Assembly: GCA_902615915.1 (NCBI GenBank)
Contig: CACMQQ010000002.1
Coordinates: forward strand, 165,469 to 229,468
Length of the DNA stretch: 64,000 nt
Direction: 5' to 3'
Source: an uncultured Fidelibacterota bacterium
GTDB lineage: Bacteria; Fidelibacterota; Marinisomatia; Marinisomatales; TCS55
In this document: positions 33,803 to 43,520 of the stretch, one piece after another
Layout: the number at the start of each line of letters is the position of its first letter
Numbering within the stretch: the first letter of the stretch is position 1
Program-made: the position numbers and the translations under genes
Notes under the pieces: model-generated
Told to the model about the DNA's origin: nothing
Seen by the model: the letters and a program-made list of their open reading frames with translations, nothing else
The model's database searches: none

Positions 33803-34505
33803 ATGTGTCTTTAAAAATACTTTGTGCAATTTTATAATCAAATGAGTTATCTATATTTACAACAAAATCATCTATAATTATATATGAGCAATTTTTTCCA
33901 ATTATTTTGTTTTGATTAATTAGGCACTCCCTCGTAAGTATATAACAAACACCATTTCTTTGGTACAAACTATTAAGTTGTTGTCTTGCAGTTATTCTTT
34001 CTCCATTTTCTGAAAAATATTTTAAATTGTCCTCTTGGATTTTTAATAATTTATCAGGATGATATTTACTATCAATTTTATTTATTGTAAGCAGAGAGTC
34101 AAACCTCCCATCTACAATTTTTTTAATTGAGTTTTTTATATGCGATTTTTTTCTTAGAGGGCTAGAAGGCTCGATCAAAAGCGTTAAATGAAAGGTTGTA
34201 TTATAATATTTCTCAGCTTCTAAAAAAGCATGCCTCCAAACATCAATTGCTTTGGCAGTATCTGATGAGAGTTTTTTTGGTCTAACAAATAAAGATTTTA
34301 AACCAAATTTTTTTCCTTCATCAATCATTTTTTTATCATCAGAAGAAATTATACTATGATCTATCCAATCAATTTTATTACAAATTTTTGCTGAATGAGC
34401 TATTAGAGAAAGCCCACTTAGTTTTATTAGATTTTTTTTTAATATACCCTTTGAGCCGCCTCTTGCAGGAACTATTGCTAAAATTTTTTTACCCTTATAT
34501 GACAT
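33795..34505 (-). CDS. neuA: CMP-acylneuraminate-type cytidylyltransferase (NeuA family)
   Basis: A 236-residue enzyme with the canonical NeuA signature IVPARGGSKGILKKNL, followed by SSDDKKMI and LLIEPSSPLRKKS. The segment QRNGVCYILTRE matches the end of the substrate site. It would activate one of the nonulosonic acids made here. It lies between a Gfo/Idh oxidoreductase (1-base overlap) and LegB, and so belongs either to the module upstream (NeuB/NeuC at 38695-40897) or to the Leg-like one. Confidence 0.88.
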   Translation of the reverse strand: MSYKGKKILAIVPARGGSKGILKKNLIKLSGLSLIAHSAKICNKIDWIDHSIISSDDKKMIDEGKKFGLKSLFVRPKKLSSDTAKAIDVWRHAFLEAEKYYNTTFHLTLLIEPSSPLRKKSHIKNSIKKIVDGRFDSLLTINKIDSKYHPDKLLKIQEDNLKYFSENGERITARQQLNSLYQRNGVCYILTRECLINQNKIIGKNCSYIIIDDFVVNIDNSFDYKIAQSIFKDTYE

Positions 34506-35518
34506 TAATATGGTTTTTCAATTTTTATAGTTTTACCAGATTTGTGACTTTCCCTAACAGCATCTATCAAGATCATTACTTTTAGCCCATCATCGATATT
34601 GCAAATAGGTGATGATTTTTTGTCAATCAAATTTATAAAATCTTTTAACAAGTCAATGAACATGTCGTTTCTGTCATTTTTAAAATTAAATGATTCTTTT
34701 TTTTCAAGACCCGAGAAAACATTTACTGAATTATCTATATCTGACCACTCTATTTTGCCTTCTTTCCCAAGAATTTTTATTGATTTCTCATGCGGTCTGC
34801 CATATATGTCCAAATGAATAAAAACTTTTAAACCATTTTTGTAAGATGCTATTAATTCCACACTGTCATCGCTTGTAATTTCTAAATCGCTAATTGTATC
34901 AACTGTTGCGCTTATTGAATCTGGCAAACCAAAGAACCATAACATTTGATCTATCCAATGGCTCTCATCTAACAGAGCTCCACCTCCAAGCTCCTTACTC
35001 GCCATAAAAAAATCTTGGTAAGGTTCCCATGGATGCCAGTCTGCAAGGTGCGCTGACATAAAATATTGAGCATGATATTCTTTGCCTATAATTGAATTAT
35101 TAATCAATTCTCTCATTTTAATTAATGCTTTCCACCACCTCCATGTATAACCAAGCATAAACAGGTCTTCACATGTATTTTCTTTCAAAAATAGCTTAAA
35201 TCGTATTGCTGAATTATAATCAATAGAAATAGGTTTTTCCATCAGAGTTGGTATTTTTTTCTCTAAAAGAAGAGTTGCTTGTGATAAATGATATTTTGTT
35301 GGAGAGCAAATAATTGAGCCATCATATTTAGTATTGTGCAAAGCTTGATCAATATTTAGATAACTATTTTCGACATTAAAGAGCTTAATTGAATCATCTA
35401 ACCTATCTTTTCTTGGATCTACAATGGAAATATTGCAATTCAAATCTTTTAGATTTTTAGCATGCCTTTGGCCAACACTGCCTGAGCCTATTATTAAAAT
35501 ATGTTTTTTATTAGTCAT
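34505..35518 (-). CDS. Gfo/Idh/MocA-family oxidoreductase
   Basis: A 337-residue NAD(P)-dependent sugar oxidoreductase. The Rossmann loop is IIGSGSVGQRHAKNL at about 8-22, and TLMEKPISID carries the conserved EKP lysine. GGGALLDESHWIDQM contains the catalytic Asp/His region. It would oxidise or reduce a sugar or cyclitol hydroxyl. Overlaps the methyltransferase gene by 4 bases. Neighbours indicate action on a nonulosonic acid or its precursor; the reaction is unknown. Confidence 0.85.
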   Translation of the reverse strand: MTNKKHILIIGSGSVGQRHAKNLKDLNCNISIVDPRKDRLDDSIKLFNVENSYLNIDQALHNTKYDGSIICSPTKYHLSQATLLLEKKIPTLMEKPISIDYNSAIRFKLFLKENTCEDLFMLGYTWRWWKALIKMRELINNSIIGKEYHAQYFMSAHLADWHPWEPYQDFFMASKELGGGALLDESHWIDQMLWFFGLPDSISATVDTISDLEITSDDSVELIASYKNGLKVFIHLDIYGRPHEKSIKILGKEGKIEWSDIDNSVNVFSGLEKKESFNFKNDRNDMFIDLLKDFINLIDKKSSPICNIDDGLKVMILIDAVRESHKSGKTIKIEKPY

Positions 35519-36210
35519 TTAATGCTTAGAGGCTCTTCAATAAGATTAAAAATTGATATATCGTTTTTTGAATCCCAAAAATAATCCCAATTTCTTTTTA
35601 ACATTCTATGCAAAAATCTTGAATTATTTGTTCTTCCATCAACCAAAATAGAGGTTGGAGGAACAAAAGTGGACTCCAAAAGAATAATATCAGCTGATAT
35701 AACAGTGCGATCACTATTTTCAAAACTTAATCCATTAATGCTACCTTGCACATCTCTGGGATCAGGTCCATCTAAGTAAATAAAGTCAGGTACAACATCG
35801 GGTAATTTATCGTACTGAGAACAGAGCTGATTATCTATAGTTTTAATAAATACATTGCTGAAGTTAATGTTTACAAATTTTTTTAAATTATTGGGAATTA
35901 GCTTTTTTGTTTCATTTATCCAATTTTGAGATGAGTCAACTGAATAAAATTCAAAATTGGATTCTTTTTCAAACTTTGAGTTTAGCTTGCAAATCGCATC
36001 AGCAATAATTAAGGTTGACCATCCAACTCCAAACTCTAAAACAACTTTTGGCTTCTTGTGAAGAATTAATCTGTGCAACCTACTTAAATCATTTATTTTT
36101 GGAAAAATACGTTCATCTTTAGTAGTCTTAATATATTTATCTAAATTTTCATTTTTAAAATAATCATAATAATTTAATTCTTTATATATATTAAAATCAT
36201 TCTCAGACAT
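35515..36210 (-). CDS. Class I SAM-dependent methyltransferase-like protein
   Basis: A 231-residue protein with a methyltransferase-like Rossmann core: PKVVLEFGVGWSTLIIADAI at about 64-83 is motif I, FYSVDSSQNW provides the acidic second-strand end and FIYLDGPDPRD the motif-IV-like strand. The N-terminal 60 residues are a helical cap. The core resembles the Methyltransf_24-type family used for small hydroxyl methylation. Position between a TPP enzyme and a Gfo/Idh oxidoreductase suggests it modifies a sugar acid. A methyl donor role is likely but not certain, since related folds exist without catalysis. Confidence 0.65.
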   Translation of the reverse strand: MSENDFNIYKELNYYDYFKNENLDKYIKTTKDERIFPKINDLSRLHRLILHKKPKVVLEFGVGWSTLIIADAICKLNSKFEKESNFEFYSVDSSQNWINETKKLIPNNLKKFVNINFSNVFIKTIDNQLCSQYDKLPDVVPDFIYLDGPDPRDVQGSINGLSFENSDRTVISADIILLESTFVPPTSILVDGRTNNSRFLHRMLKRNWDYFWDSKNDISIFNLIEEPLSIK

Positions 36211-36211
36211 T

Positions 36212-37750
36212 CTAATCCCTTAATTTACTAACCATGCTTTCATAGTCTATCTCTTCGAAGAAACATTCTATATAAAACGGTTTATTATTCCAATTTTTAA
36301 GAGCTATATCAAGATCATTCTCATTGACAACTTTCATCCCATCTACTCCAAATTCTTTAAAAATATTCAACCATGAAGGATTTTTTATTTTCAAAGGTGA
36401 AATATTTAAATTCAGATTTCTCGCTCTTTTTAATATAGAACCAAATCCTTTATCGCTAATCAAAACAAACAAAATAGGTAATTCTTTCTCAATCGCAATC
36501 TTTATTTCAGAAATATACATTCCAACCCCGCCATCCCCAAAAATAATCACAGTGGGTGTTTTTTTATCAAAAAGTGAAGCTGAGATACCCATTGGAATTG
36601 ATGTTCCCATATATCTACTATTTGCTGCACACAAAAATAAATCTTTTCTCTTCGCAAGCACAATATGTTCAGCAACTGTACAAAAATAACCTGTATCTAA
36701 TACAAATCTTAAATTTCTTTGAAAATAATCTGATAAAGATGCGAATATATTGGATGGTAGAAATTTATTATCTTTTAAAAGATATTCTAATAATCTTTTT
36801 TTAGACTTCTTTATTTGATTTTTGCCCCATTCATAACTTTGTAAAAATAATAAAAAATTGTCTAATTCGTCTGATTTTACAAATTTGTGAGTGTCAAAAC
36901 CGCTTACTTTATCATTATTGAATGTTTTAATGCTAATTGATTTTGAATTAAATGGCACTGTGGACAATAGTTCATTATCTTTTATGTTAATTCCAATTAT
37001 AAAGTCTGAATTTTTAATTAATGAAAACTCAGGAGAAATCTTTTTTCCAACTCCAGTATATATACCTGCAATATAATTTAATTTTTCATCAATAAAGCCT
37101 TTTGCTGCTAATGTAGTAAAAATAGGTATTTTAAGTTGTTTTATTTTTTCAATGATATTTTTTTCAATTTTAGTTGAGCCTAAAATAATTAAGGGTTTTT
37201 TATATTTTTTAATTTGCTGAAAATCTATTTTATCATCAAATACATTAATATCTTTCACAAGGCTATTGTTTTCTCCATCTGCAAGATTAAAAATGACAGG
37301 ACCTTTGGTGCTTTTTTTAGATGTTTCTATCGCTTTTAAAAAATTTTTATCATTACTATTAAAGAAAATATTTTCTTTAGATATTTCCTTGGTTAATCTA
37401 GCATGATTCAATCCTTTGTGTTTACTGCTGTAATTGATTTTATCATCATATGATTCGCAAATTGAAATAATAGGAAAGTTTTCAAAATGACATAATGATA
37501 TGCCAGGCACCATATTTGTTATTCCAGGTCCTTTTATAGAAATACACAATCCAAAAGAATTAGATAGATTGCCTATTGTCCCAGCCATTATTGCTGCAGA
37601 GGCCTCATGGTGTGTTGTTATAAATTTAATCCCTTGCTGGGTTAAGGCATCAATAAGTTCCAAGCTTTTCCCACCGCCCGGAATACCAAATGCATATTTG
37701 ATTTTATGATCTTTGACAATTTGAGAAATTTCTATAAAAACTTTACTCAT
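36212..37750 (-). CDS. Thiamine-diphosphate-dependent enzyme (acetolactate-synthase-like)
   Basis: A 512-residue TPP enzyme with PYR and PP domains. The catalytic Glu is in TTHHEASAA at about residue 51-53, after AFGIPGGG. The TPP/Mg motif is IIFGDGGVGMYISEI, with a degenerate end SDKGFGSI instead of NNxxYG. The middle domain is present but short. No small regulatory subunit is adjacent, and the neighbours are sugar genes, so branched-chain amino acid synthesis is unlikely. It could decarboxylate a 2-keto acid and ligate the fragment to a sugar. It abuts the 2-hydroxyacid dehydrogenase gene (1 base). Confidence 0.82.
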   Translation of the reverse strand: MSKVFIEISQIVKDHKIKYAFGIPGGGKSLELIDALTQQGIKFITTHHEASAAIMAGTIGNLSNSFGLCISIKGPGITNMVPGISLCHFENFPIISICESYDDKINYSSKHKGLNHARLTKEISKENIFFNSNDKNFLKAIETSKKSTKGPVIFNLADGENNSLVKDINVFDDKIDFQQIKKYKKPLIILGSTKIEKNIIEKIKQLKIPIFTTLAAKGFIDEKLNYIAGIYTGVGKKISPEFSLIKNSDFIIGINIKDNELLSTVPFNSKSISIKTFNNDKVSGFDTHKFVKSDELDNFLLFLQSYEWGKNQIKKSKKRLLEYLLKDNKFLPSNIFASLSDYFQRNLRFVLDTGYFCTVAEHIVLAKRKDLFLCAANSRYMGTSIPMGISASLFDKKTPTVIIFGDGGVGMYISEIKIAIEKELPILFVLISDKGFGSILKRARNLNLNISPLKIKNPSWLNIFKEFGVDGMKVVNENDLDIALKNWNNKPFYIECFFEEIDYESMVSKLRD

Positions 37751-37751
37751 T

Positions 37752-38687
37752 TCAAATGCTCAGAAAATTAACAGCCTTTTCAATTGCTCTGTTGCAAACA
37801 ATATTGACTGCATCATATGAAAATCCACCGCAATGAGGCGTTATTATTAAATTATTATAATTTTTTGAATAATTTACTAATGGATGTTCAGAAGTATCAG
37901 GCTCTCCATTTAATACATCTAATCCTGCGCCTAATATCTTTTTATTTTTAAGACATTCCAAAAGATAGTCTTCGTCGATGATTTCACCTCTTGATGTGTT
38001 AATTAAAATCAAATTATGTTTTGCTTTTTTTAGTAACTTTTTAGATATCAAACCTTTTGTATCATCTGATAGATGAACGTGAATAGTAATATAATCAGAG
38101 ACTTTAAATAGATCATCAAGATCAGTTTTAATTATTTCTTTAGGCCATTTTTTTAAAAATGGATCGTAGCCATAAATGTTCATTCCAAAAGCGCTTGCAT
38201 ACCGAGAAATCCATTTACCTATTCTTCCACAGCCAACTATTCCAATATTTTTTCCATTAAGCATTACCCCTGGAAACATTTCTCTATTCCATCTACCGCT
38301 ACTAACATGATTGCTAGCAGCTATAATATTTCTTGATACCGATAATAGCAAAGTCCAAGTCAATTCAGCTGCTGGAGTAAGCTCTTTTAAAAGGTCTTTA
38401 TCTTCTTTTATTGAAAAAATTTTAACTCCTTTATCATTCGCATATTTACTATCAATATGATCATAACCTGTTGTAGCCGTTGAAATAACTTTAAGATTTG
38501 TAGCTATATCAATAATGCTTTTATCGATTTTATTCTTCATAGATGCATCAATCAAGCCATCAACTTTACAAATACTTTTTTTTATTTGTTTTTTATCTGG
38601 GAAACAAAATCTCAAATCAATATTTTGAGATAATTCTTCATTAATTCTGTCAAAGCTTAATTTTGGGCCAAGAAATAGAAGCTTCAT
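37752..38687 (-). CDS. D-isomer-specific 2-hydroxyacid dehydrogenase
   Basis: A 311-residue NAD-dependent dehydrogenase. NAD loop GIVGCGRIGKWISR, Arg in NTSRGEIID, Glu in DVLNGEPD and His in TPHCGGFSY form the family active site. It is distinct from the dehydrogenase at 22034. Flanked by a NeuC-like gene (7 bases) and a TPP enzyme, it could feed a 2-keto acid to that enzyme or reduce its product. No substrate assignable. Confidence 0.85.
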   Translation of the reverse strand: MKLLFLGPKLSFDRINEELSQNIDLRFCFPDKKQIKKSICKVDGLIDASMKNKIDKSIIDIATNLKVISTATTGYDHIDSKYANDKGVKIFSIKEDKDLLKELTPAAELTWTLLLSVSRNIIAASNHVSSGRWNREMFPGVMLNGKNIGIVGCGRIGKWISRYASAFGMNIYGYDPFLKKWPKEIIKTDLDDLFKVSDYITIHVHLSDDTKGLISKKLLKKAKHNLILINTSRGEIIDEDYLLECLKNKKILGAGLDVLNGEPDTSEHPLVNYSKNYNNLIITPHCGGFSYDAVNIVCNRAIEKAVNFLSI

Positions 38688-38694
38688 GCGTAGT

Positions 38695-39861
38695 TTAATA
38701 ATTTAATTTTTTTTGAATTGAAAGCTCTGCGCTTTCAAGTATTTTAGCCATTTTTTGACCAGCATTACCATCGCCGTATAATTTATTTTTACTATATTTG
38801 CCATGATTTATCTGTTTTTTTATAGATTCAGCAATTTTAGCGCAATCATAGTCAACTCTTATAACATTATCACCAATTTCTCTTCCATTTTGCCTAGTGC
38901 CAATATTAACTGCTGGGATACCAAGAAAAGAACCCTCTCTAATTGCAGAACTTGAATTTCCAATCAAACAATCTGAATTTGATATCAACCTTGCATAATC
39001 CTGAACTTCAAAATTCTTGAAAAAGTGAATCTTGCTTTCTTTATTTTCCTCGCGGTACATTCTTAAGCCTTTTGAAATATCATCAGAGCCTGCATCAATG
39101 TTTGGCCAAAGCCAAACAATTTGTGTGTTTAATGCATCAACCGCTTTTAAGGTCTCATTAATTTGATAAAAACCTTGACCATATTCAGTCGTTACTGGAT
39201 GTTGAAGCACAACACAATAAGGTTTTTTATAATCAACTTTCGGACCAACACCTTTATATTTTAAAAAAAAATCTTTAGAGATTGATAAATCAATATTTGA
39301 TATTGCATCAATTGATGGGCAACCTACAATATGGACAGTATCTGATCTTTCACCCATCCTTATCACGTTTTCAGCAGCTAGTTTAGTTGCAGGAAAATGA
39401 ATGTGAGAAAGTTTAGTTATGGCATGACGAACACTTTCATCTATTGAACCAGTAACTTCACCTCCCTGAGTATGTGCAAGGGGGATATTCATATAGCTAG
39501 CTGCAACAGCAGTTGACAAAGTTTCAAATCTATCGGCAACCGTCAAGACAATATCAGGCTTTAGATTTTGAAATATTGTAGATAATTCAATTATTCCCAA
39601 CCCTGTTGATTTTGCCATTGTAGTTGGAGTTTCTCCTTCAATTATACTATACAAAAGAGCGCTTGGAACAAAACCATCGTCTTTAATTATATCCAAAACT
39701 CTGCCAAACCTATTTAAAAGAGCAGAGGCTCCAACTACAAGCTGTAAATCTAATTTCTGGCTATCTTCAACAGCTTTCATAAAGCTTTTAATTCTTCCAT
39801 AGTTTGCTCTGCTATTTACGACAACACACACTTTTCTGTTCAAATTATTGTTCAATGTCAC
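38695..39861 (-). CDS. neuC: Hydrolysing UDP-HexNAc 2-epimerase (NeuC family)
   Basis: A 388-residue NeuC-like enzyme releasing a ManNAc-type sugar from its UDP form. VVVNSRANYGRIKSFMK is the variant N-terminal signature; HTQGGEVTGSIDESVRHAITK carries catalytic acids; IGNSSSAIREG and NIGTRQNGRE the nucleotide end. The start GTG at 39861 overlaps the NeuB gene by 17 bases. It pairs with the synthase directly upstream and is the second such epimerase of the window. Confidence 0.87.
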   Translation of the reverse strand: MTLNNNLNRKVCVVVNSRANYGRIKSFMKAVEDSQKLDLQLVVGASALLNRFGRVLDIIKDDGFVPSALLYSIIEGETPTTMAKSTGLGIIELSTIFQNLKPDIVLTVADRFETLSTAVAASYMNIPLAHTQGGEVTGSIDESVRHAITKLSHIHFPATKLAAENVIRMGERSDTVHIVGCPSIDAISNIDLSISKDFFLKYKGVGPKVDYKKPYCVVLQHPVTTEYGQGFYQINETLKAVDALNTQIVWLWPNIDAGSDDISKGLRMYREENKESKIHFFKNFEVQDYARLISNSDCLIGNSSSAIREGSFLGIPAVNIGTRQNGREIGDNVIRVDYDCAKIAESIKKQINHGKYSKNKLYGDGNAGQKMAKILESAELSIQKKLNY

Positions 39862-40897
39862 TCCATTTAATTAATCTATTTGAAGATACTGACTTGTTTG
39901 TTTTTTTACCAATTATTTTATTTATCTTTTCATAAGGAATGCCAGTTCCAGGTTTTTTCAAAGTAAGCATTTTTTCATCTATAACTGTTCCCCTTTTAAT
40001 ATCTTCAATTGGAGATAAACTCTTTGTAAATAACTTCCTAGTTGGTAATAATTCTTTTGCTATTTGATCTTTATCAACAATGCTTTTATCCATTTGAAAA
40101 ACAGCATCTCTATAATCAACTAATTGTTTTAGTTCTTCAATAGTAATAGATGAGGAGGTATCCGGGCCAAACATTCTTTTATCAAAAGTAACGTGAACTT
40201 CGATCAAGTTTGCACCTTTGCTCATAGCATTCATTGGAGGAAATAATGATCCAGAGTGATCTGAATATCCAACGAGAATATTTTCATTTTTCATAATATC
40301 AACCATAACATTCAAACCAACATCCTTGAAATCTAGAGGGTATTTGCTTGTACATTGCATGCAAGCGATGGGAATATTTTTGTCTTTAAAAAGTTTAACT
40401 GCCCTACGAATTTCATTATTATAACTCATACCTGTACTCAACAATACAGGAATTTTTGATTTAGTGATTAAATTTAAAAAATTAAAGTTTATCGCTTCAC
40501 CTGAGGCAATCTTAATAGCTAGAACGTCAATTTCAATAAGCATTTCTAATGCTTTTTTTGAAAATGGAGAACTTAAAAAAACTAGGTTTTCTTCTAAGGC
40601 GTGTTCATATAAACCCCTCCATTGATCTTTAGAAAATTCCATTCTTTTCCAATAATCAAATCTAGTATTATCTTGATAACTAAAGTTTATTCTAAACTCA
40701 TCATCTTCAGTTGATTCTTCATTAGCTAAATGCGTTTGAAACTTGACAGCATCAACACCAGCTTTAGCTACAGCTTCAATATAACTATGCGCAATTCCCA
40801 AAGAGCCATCGTGAGCTTGTCCAATTTCAGCAATAATAAAAGGCTTATGTTCCTGACTTATAATTTTATTATCAAGTTTTATTGGTTTTATCTTCAT
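39845..40897 (-). CDS. neuB: Nonulosonic acid synthase (NeuB family)
   Basis: A 350-residue NeuB-family enzyme. IIAEIGQAHDGSLGIAHSYI, KFQTHLANEESTEDD, SSPFSK, KIASGE, STGMSYN, CTSKYP, GYSDHSGS and EVHVTFDKRMFGPD follow the family order. The C-terminal SAF domain begins near residue 285. The GQAHDG variant and the long acidic stretch after KFQTH distinguish it from the synthases at 31767 and 44357, suggesting a different sugar substrate. It pairs with the NeuC gene downstream. Confidence 0.9.
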   Translation of the reverse strand: MKIKPIKLDNKIISQEHKPFIIAEIGQAHDGSLGIAHSYIEAVAKAGVDAVKFQTHLANEESTEDDEFRINFSYQDNTRFDYWKRMEFSKDQWRGLYEHALEENLVFLSSPFSKKALEMLIEIDVLAIKIASGEAINFNFLNLITKSKIPVLLSTGMSYNNEIRRAVKLFKDKNIPIACMQCTSKYPLDFKDVGLNVMVDIMKNENILVGYSDHSGSLFPPMNAMSKGANLIEVHVTFDKRMFGPDTSSSITIEELKQLVDYRDAVFQMDKSIVDKDQIAKELLPTRKLFTKSLSPIEDIKRGTVIDEKMLTLKKPGTGIPYEKINKIIGKKTNKSVSSNRLIKWSDIEQ

Positions 40898-40921
40898 AAT
40901 GATAAGATTAAACTTAAATTC

Positions 40922-42265
40922 TTACTTTTGATAAAAATGATTTGAGTTAATTGTTTCTTGTATTTTTTCAATATACTGGCTTGTAGCTGTTGGTTCTAAA
41001 TTGCTAAAATATTTCTTAAATAAGTGTTTTCTTTTATCAGATATTACATTATCAATTTTTGTGTCACTATTTAAAATTTTTAATATCATCTTTTTAAATT
41101 CTAGTTTATTTCTTGAGATTGTAAATTGATCTAAATACTTTCTCCAATGAAAATCTTGAAAATAAGGAGATTTTTCATAATTATAAAACAATGGCAAGAT
41201 AACGTTTTTATTTGCAAAAGCTGCTTCAAGCATTGTTGACGATTGCATTCCAATAACCACTCTGCTTTCTAAAATTAACGTTTGCGCATTTTGATCTGAA
41301 GTAATAGTATAATTTTTAATTTCACTAATATCTCTATTAAAACTGCTCAAACAATCCTTTAAAAGTTTTGATGTTATATTATTTTCATTTAAATAGCTTG
41401 ATTTAGTTTTTATAATTACATCTACTTCAGGATTTTCTAATGCTATTTCTATTAGAGATTTATGTAAATCATAAAAAAGATTGTTTCTTTTTGACCAAAC
41501 CTTTCCAGCATATTTATACTTGTTTCCAAATGATAAATCCAATTCACTTAACTTTTCTTTTCCGAAATTCGACGAAAATAAATCAAAGAAAAATAAAGTT
41601 ACCTGTTTTTTCTCAGGCAGAGAATTGATCTTATTAATATTTCTAATAAATGAATCCATCCTCAGTGCCCCAACAGCTGATACCTTTTTAATATCGGTAA
41701 AGCCGGAATCTATAAATGTTTTTTTTGTTACATCGTTGTGAACTAGCACTAAATCATGTGGATAACCCTTAAATAGCTGATGCCTTGTTGTTATGGTATC
41801 TATTGCTCTATCAAACGTTAACATGCATTCCCTATAGAAGATTATCACTGGCACGTTATTTTTCTTAAATGACTTTACAAAAGGATAATCTTGTCCATAT
41901 CTATAATTAGGAATAATGACTGCGTTTATTTTTAAATATTTTTTAATTAATTTTACAATTTTTTCATAGAAATCATCAAATTCTTCTCCTTTCAGATGAT
42001 ACCGCAAGACATCCAGCTTACCTTGATAAAGGCTAGCCAACAAGATAGAGGCCCATCTTTCACTTAAAGTAAAAATTGTAAATTTTTTAGTTTTACCAAT
42101 TGCATCTATATCCCCCCTAAATTTCGAATCGTTTAAGAAAAGGATTCTATTTTTACTGTTTTTATCTTTTGAACTATATTTTTTTTTTATTACAAACCAG
42201 CAATAAAACAAAGCAATTATTCTATAAAATTTGTAATTGACTAAAAAATAAAATATTTTTTTCAT
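40922..42265 (-). CDS. Putative GT-B-like surface carbohydrate biosynthesis protein
   Basis: A 447-residue protein with an N-terminal hydrophobic or amphipathic segment (about 1-27) suited to membrane attachment and a C-terminal donor-type fold. In the C-terminal half, DVIIKTKS, SRVVIGMQSSTMLEAAFANK and a following NYEKSPYFQDFHW resemble capsule and CDP-glycerol-type transferases. FYRECMLTFD and HDLVLVHNDVTKK occur in the middle, as in LIC12162-like transferases. Donor unknown; next to NeuB/NeuC it may transfer a nonulosonic acid. No overlap, one base from the next protein of the same kind. Confidence 0.55.
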   Translation of the reverse strand: MKKIFYFLVNYKFYRIIALFYCWFVIKKKYSSKDKNSKNRILFLNDSKFRGDIDAIGKTKKFTIFTLSERWASILLASLYQGKLDVLRYHLKGEEFDDFYEKIVKLIKKYLKINAVIIPNYRYGQDYPFVKSFKKNNVPVIIFYRECMLTFDRAIDTITTRHQLFKGYPHDLVLVHNDVTKKTFIDSGFTDIKKVSAVGALRMDSFIRNINKINSLPEKKQVTLFFFDLFSSNFGKEKLSELDLSFGNKYKYAGKVWSKRNNLFYDLHKSLIEIALENPEVDVIIKTKSSYLNENNITSKLLKDCLSSFNRDISEIKNYTITSDQNAQTLILESRVVIGMQSSTMLEAAFANKNVILPLFYNYEKSPYFQDFHWRKYLDQFTISRNKLEFKKMILKILNSDTKIDNVISDKRKHLFKKYFSNLEPTATSQYIEKIQETINSNHFYQK

Positions 42266-42266
42266 A

Positions 42267-43520
42267 TTAATTAATAGTGATTTCTTTAATGAATGATGAC
42301 ATCATATCCTGATAATTTTTCCCCCCGTAAACAAATTTTTTTAAAAAATTTTCAATATCTTTATCTGATCTTATTTTTTCAAGGCTCTCTTTATTCATTC
42401 TGACTATCTTTTTTAACTCCTCGTTTGAATGTACTACTTTACATAAGTTGTACTTTTCATATATTGTTAGGTTGGTATCTATGTAGTTTGGCAATAGTAT
42501 TGGAGTTTTATCATTGAGTAGCTGTAATCCAATACTACTCCCAAAGAGAATTCCTATATCTGCCCACCTAGATAATACAAATGATGGTATATCTTGAGCA
42601 TTGAAACCGCTTATTCTATCTTCTTCTACGCCGTATAAATTTCCTCTAGTGTGAGGTTTAAAAACAAAATTTATGTTTTCACATTCATTCATTGTTTTGA
42701 ATAGATCATAAAATGATTTTTCGTTAACGTTATATGAAAAGTGAGAGACAAACAAAACTATATTTGTTTTGTTAGGATCGCCATATGAAAATTGGATATT
42801 TTGGTAAAGCTTGGATAATTCCTTACACCATTCTTTGGTAAAGCGAGGTGCTCCAATTTCTTTCACTTTATCAATGGCATAAAATTCTGGCGATAAAGAA
42901 GATTTAAAATAAGTATCTCTTTGTAGAGGAGCGGTTATATATTTATTTGAATAAGGTCTTCTTTTATAATTACTGAGAAATATTTTCATTCTATCTTTCA
43001 ATAATTTATGATTTAAGATTTTTTTTCTTGAGCAATTTAGATTTACATAAACTGAATAACCATGAGCAAAACATATTGAATTTGTATATTTTACTATTAT
43101 ATTCAATGGATAAGTCTGTTCATTTCCAGTGTCCAATAAAAAAATGGTTGATTTGTCAAAATGATTTAGAATATTGTTTTTTATTTTTTTCTCGAAAAGT
43201 TTTTGCAACCTTGTGCAAAAGTACCTTGCAATCAAATCACCCCAAAAAAAAGACTTGAATATTTTGTAGATAAATTTTTCAATTTTTGTGTAAAAAAATA
43301 TTTTTTTTAAGTTTTTTTTAGTGAAATGAATATCATAAAAATTATCCACTTTTATGTTGTATTTATTTTTTAAAAAATTTAAATGGTCAGTACAATTATC
43401 TATAAACGAAGATGATTTATAAATTTCAAGGTTATGATCCGTATACTTCTTAAGATAGTCTATAACGGGAAGAATTTGATCGAAATCGTTGTAAGATCTC
43501 AATAATATTTTGATTTTCAT
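42267..43520 (-). CDS. Putative GT-B-like surface carbohydrate biosynthesis protein
   Basis: A 417-residue protein, of the same broad type as its downstream neighbour. Recognisable spots are NIVLFVSHFSYNVNEKSFYD near residue 250, NFVFKPHTRGN and a WADIGILFGSSIGLQLLNDK loop, the equivalent of the phosphate-binding and donor loops in CDP-glycerol-glycerophosphotransferase-like enzymes. The N-terminal half is basic and shows no motif I recognise. It abuts the SDR gene at 43521. Function as a glycosyl- or polyol-phosphate transferase is likely in kind, not in detail. Confidence 0.5.
   Translation of the reverse strand: MKIKILLRSYNDFDQILPVIDYLKKYTDHNLEIYKSSSFIDNCTDHLNFLKNKYNIKVDNFYDIHFTKKNLKKIFFYTKIEKFIYKIFKSFFWGDLIARYFCTRLQKLFEKKIKNNILNHFDKSTIFLLDTGNEQTYPLNIIVKYTNSICFAHGYSVYVNLNCSRKKILNHKLLKDRMKIFLSNYKRRPYSNKYITAPLQRDTYFKSSLSPEFYAIDKVKEIGAPRFTKEWCKELSKLYQNIQFSYGDPNKTNIVLFVSHFSYNVNEKSFYDLFKTMNECENINFVFKPHTRGNLYGVEEDRISGFNAQDIPSFVLSRWADIGILFGSSIGLQLLNDKTPILLPNYIDTNLTIYEKYNLCKVVHSNEELKKIVRMNKESLEKIRSDKDIENFLKKFVYGGKNYQDMMSSFIKEITIN

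Noticed and set aside
36324..36804. Plus-strand open frames of 80-120 codons opposite the TPP enzyme
   Set aside because: They lie entirely antisense to a well-supported gene with clear family motifs; composition follows from the reverse complement of hydrophobic codons, and none has a recognisable motif.
36212..37750. Branched-chain amino acid synthesis (ilvB)
   Set aside because: No ilvN, ilvC or ilvD nearby, and the TPP motif end is degenerate; sugar genes surround it.
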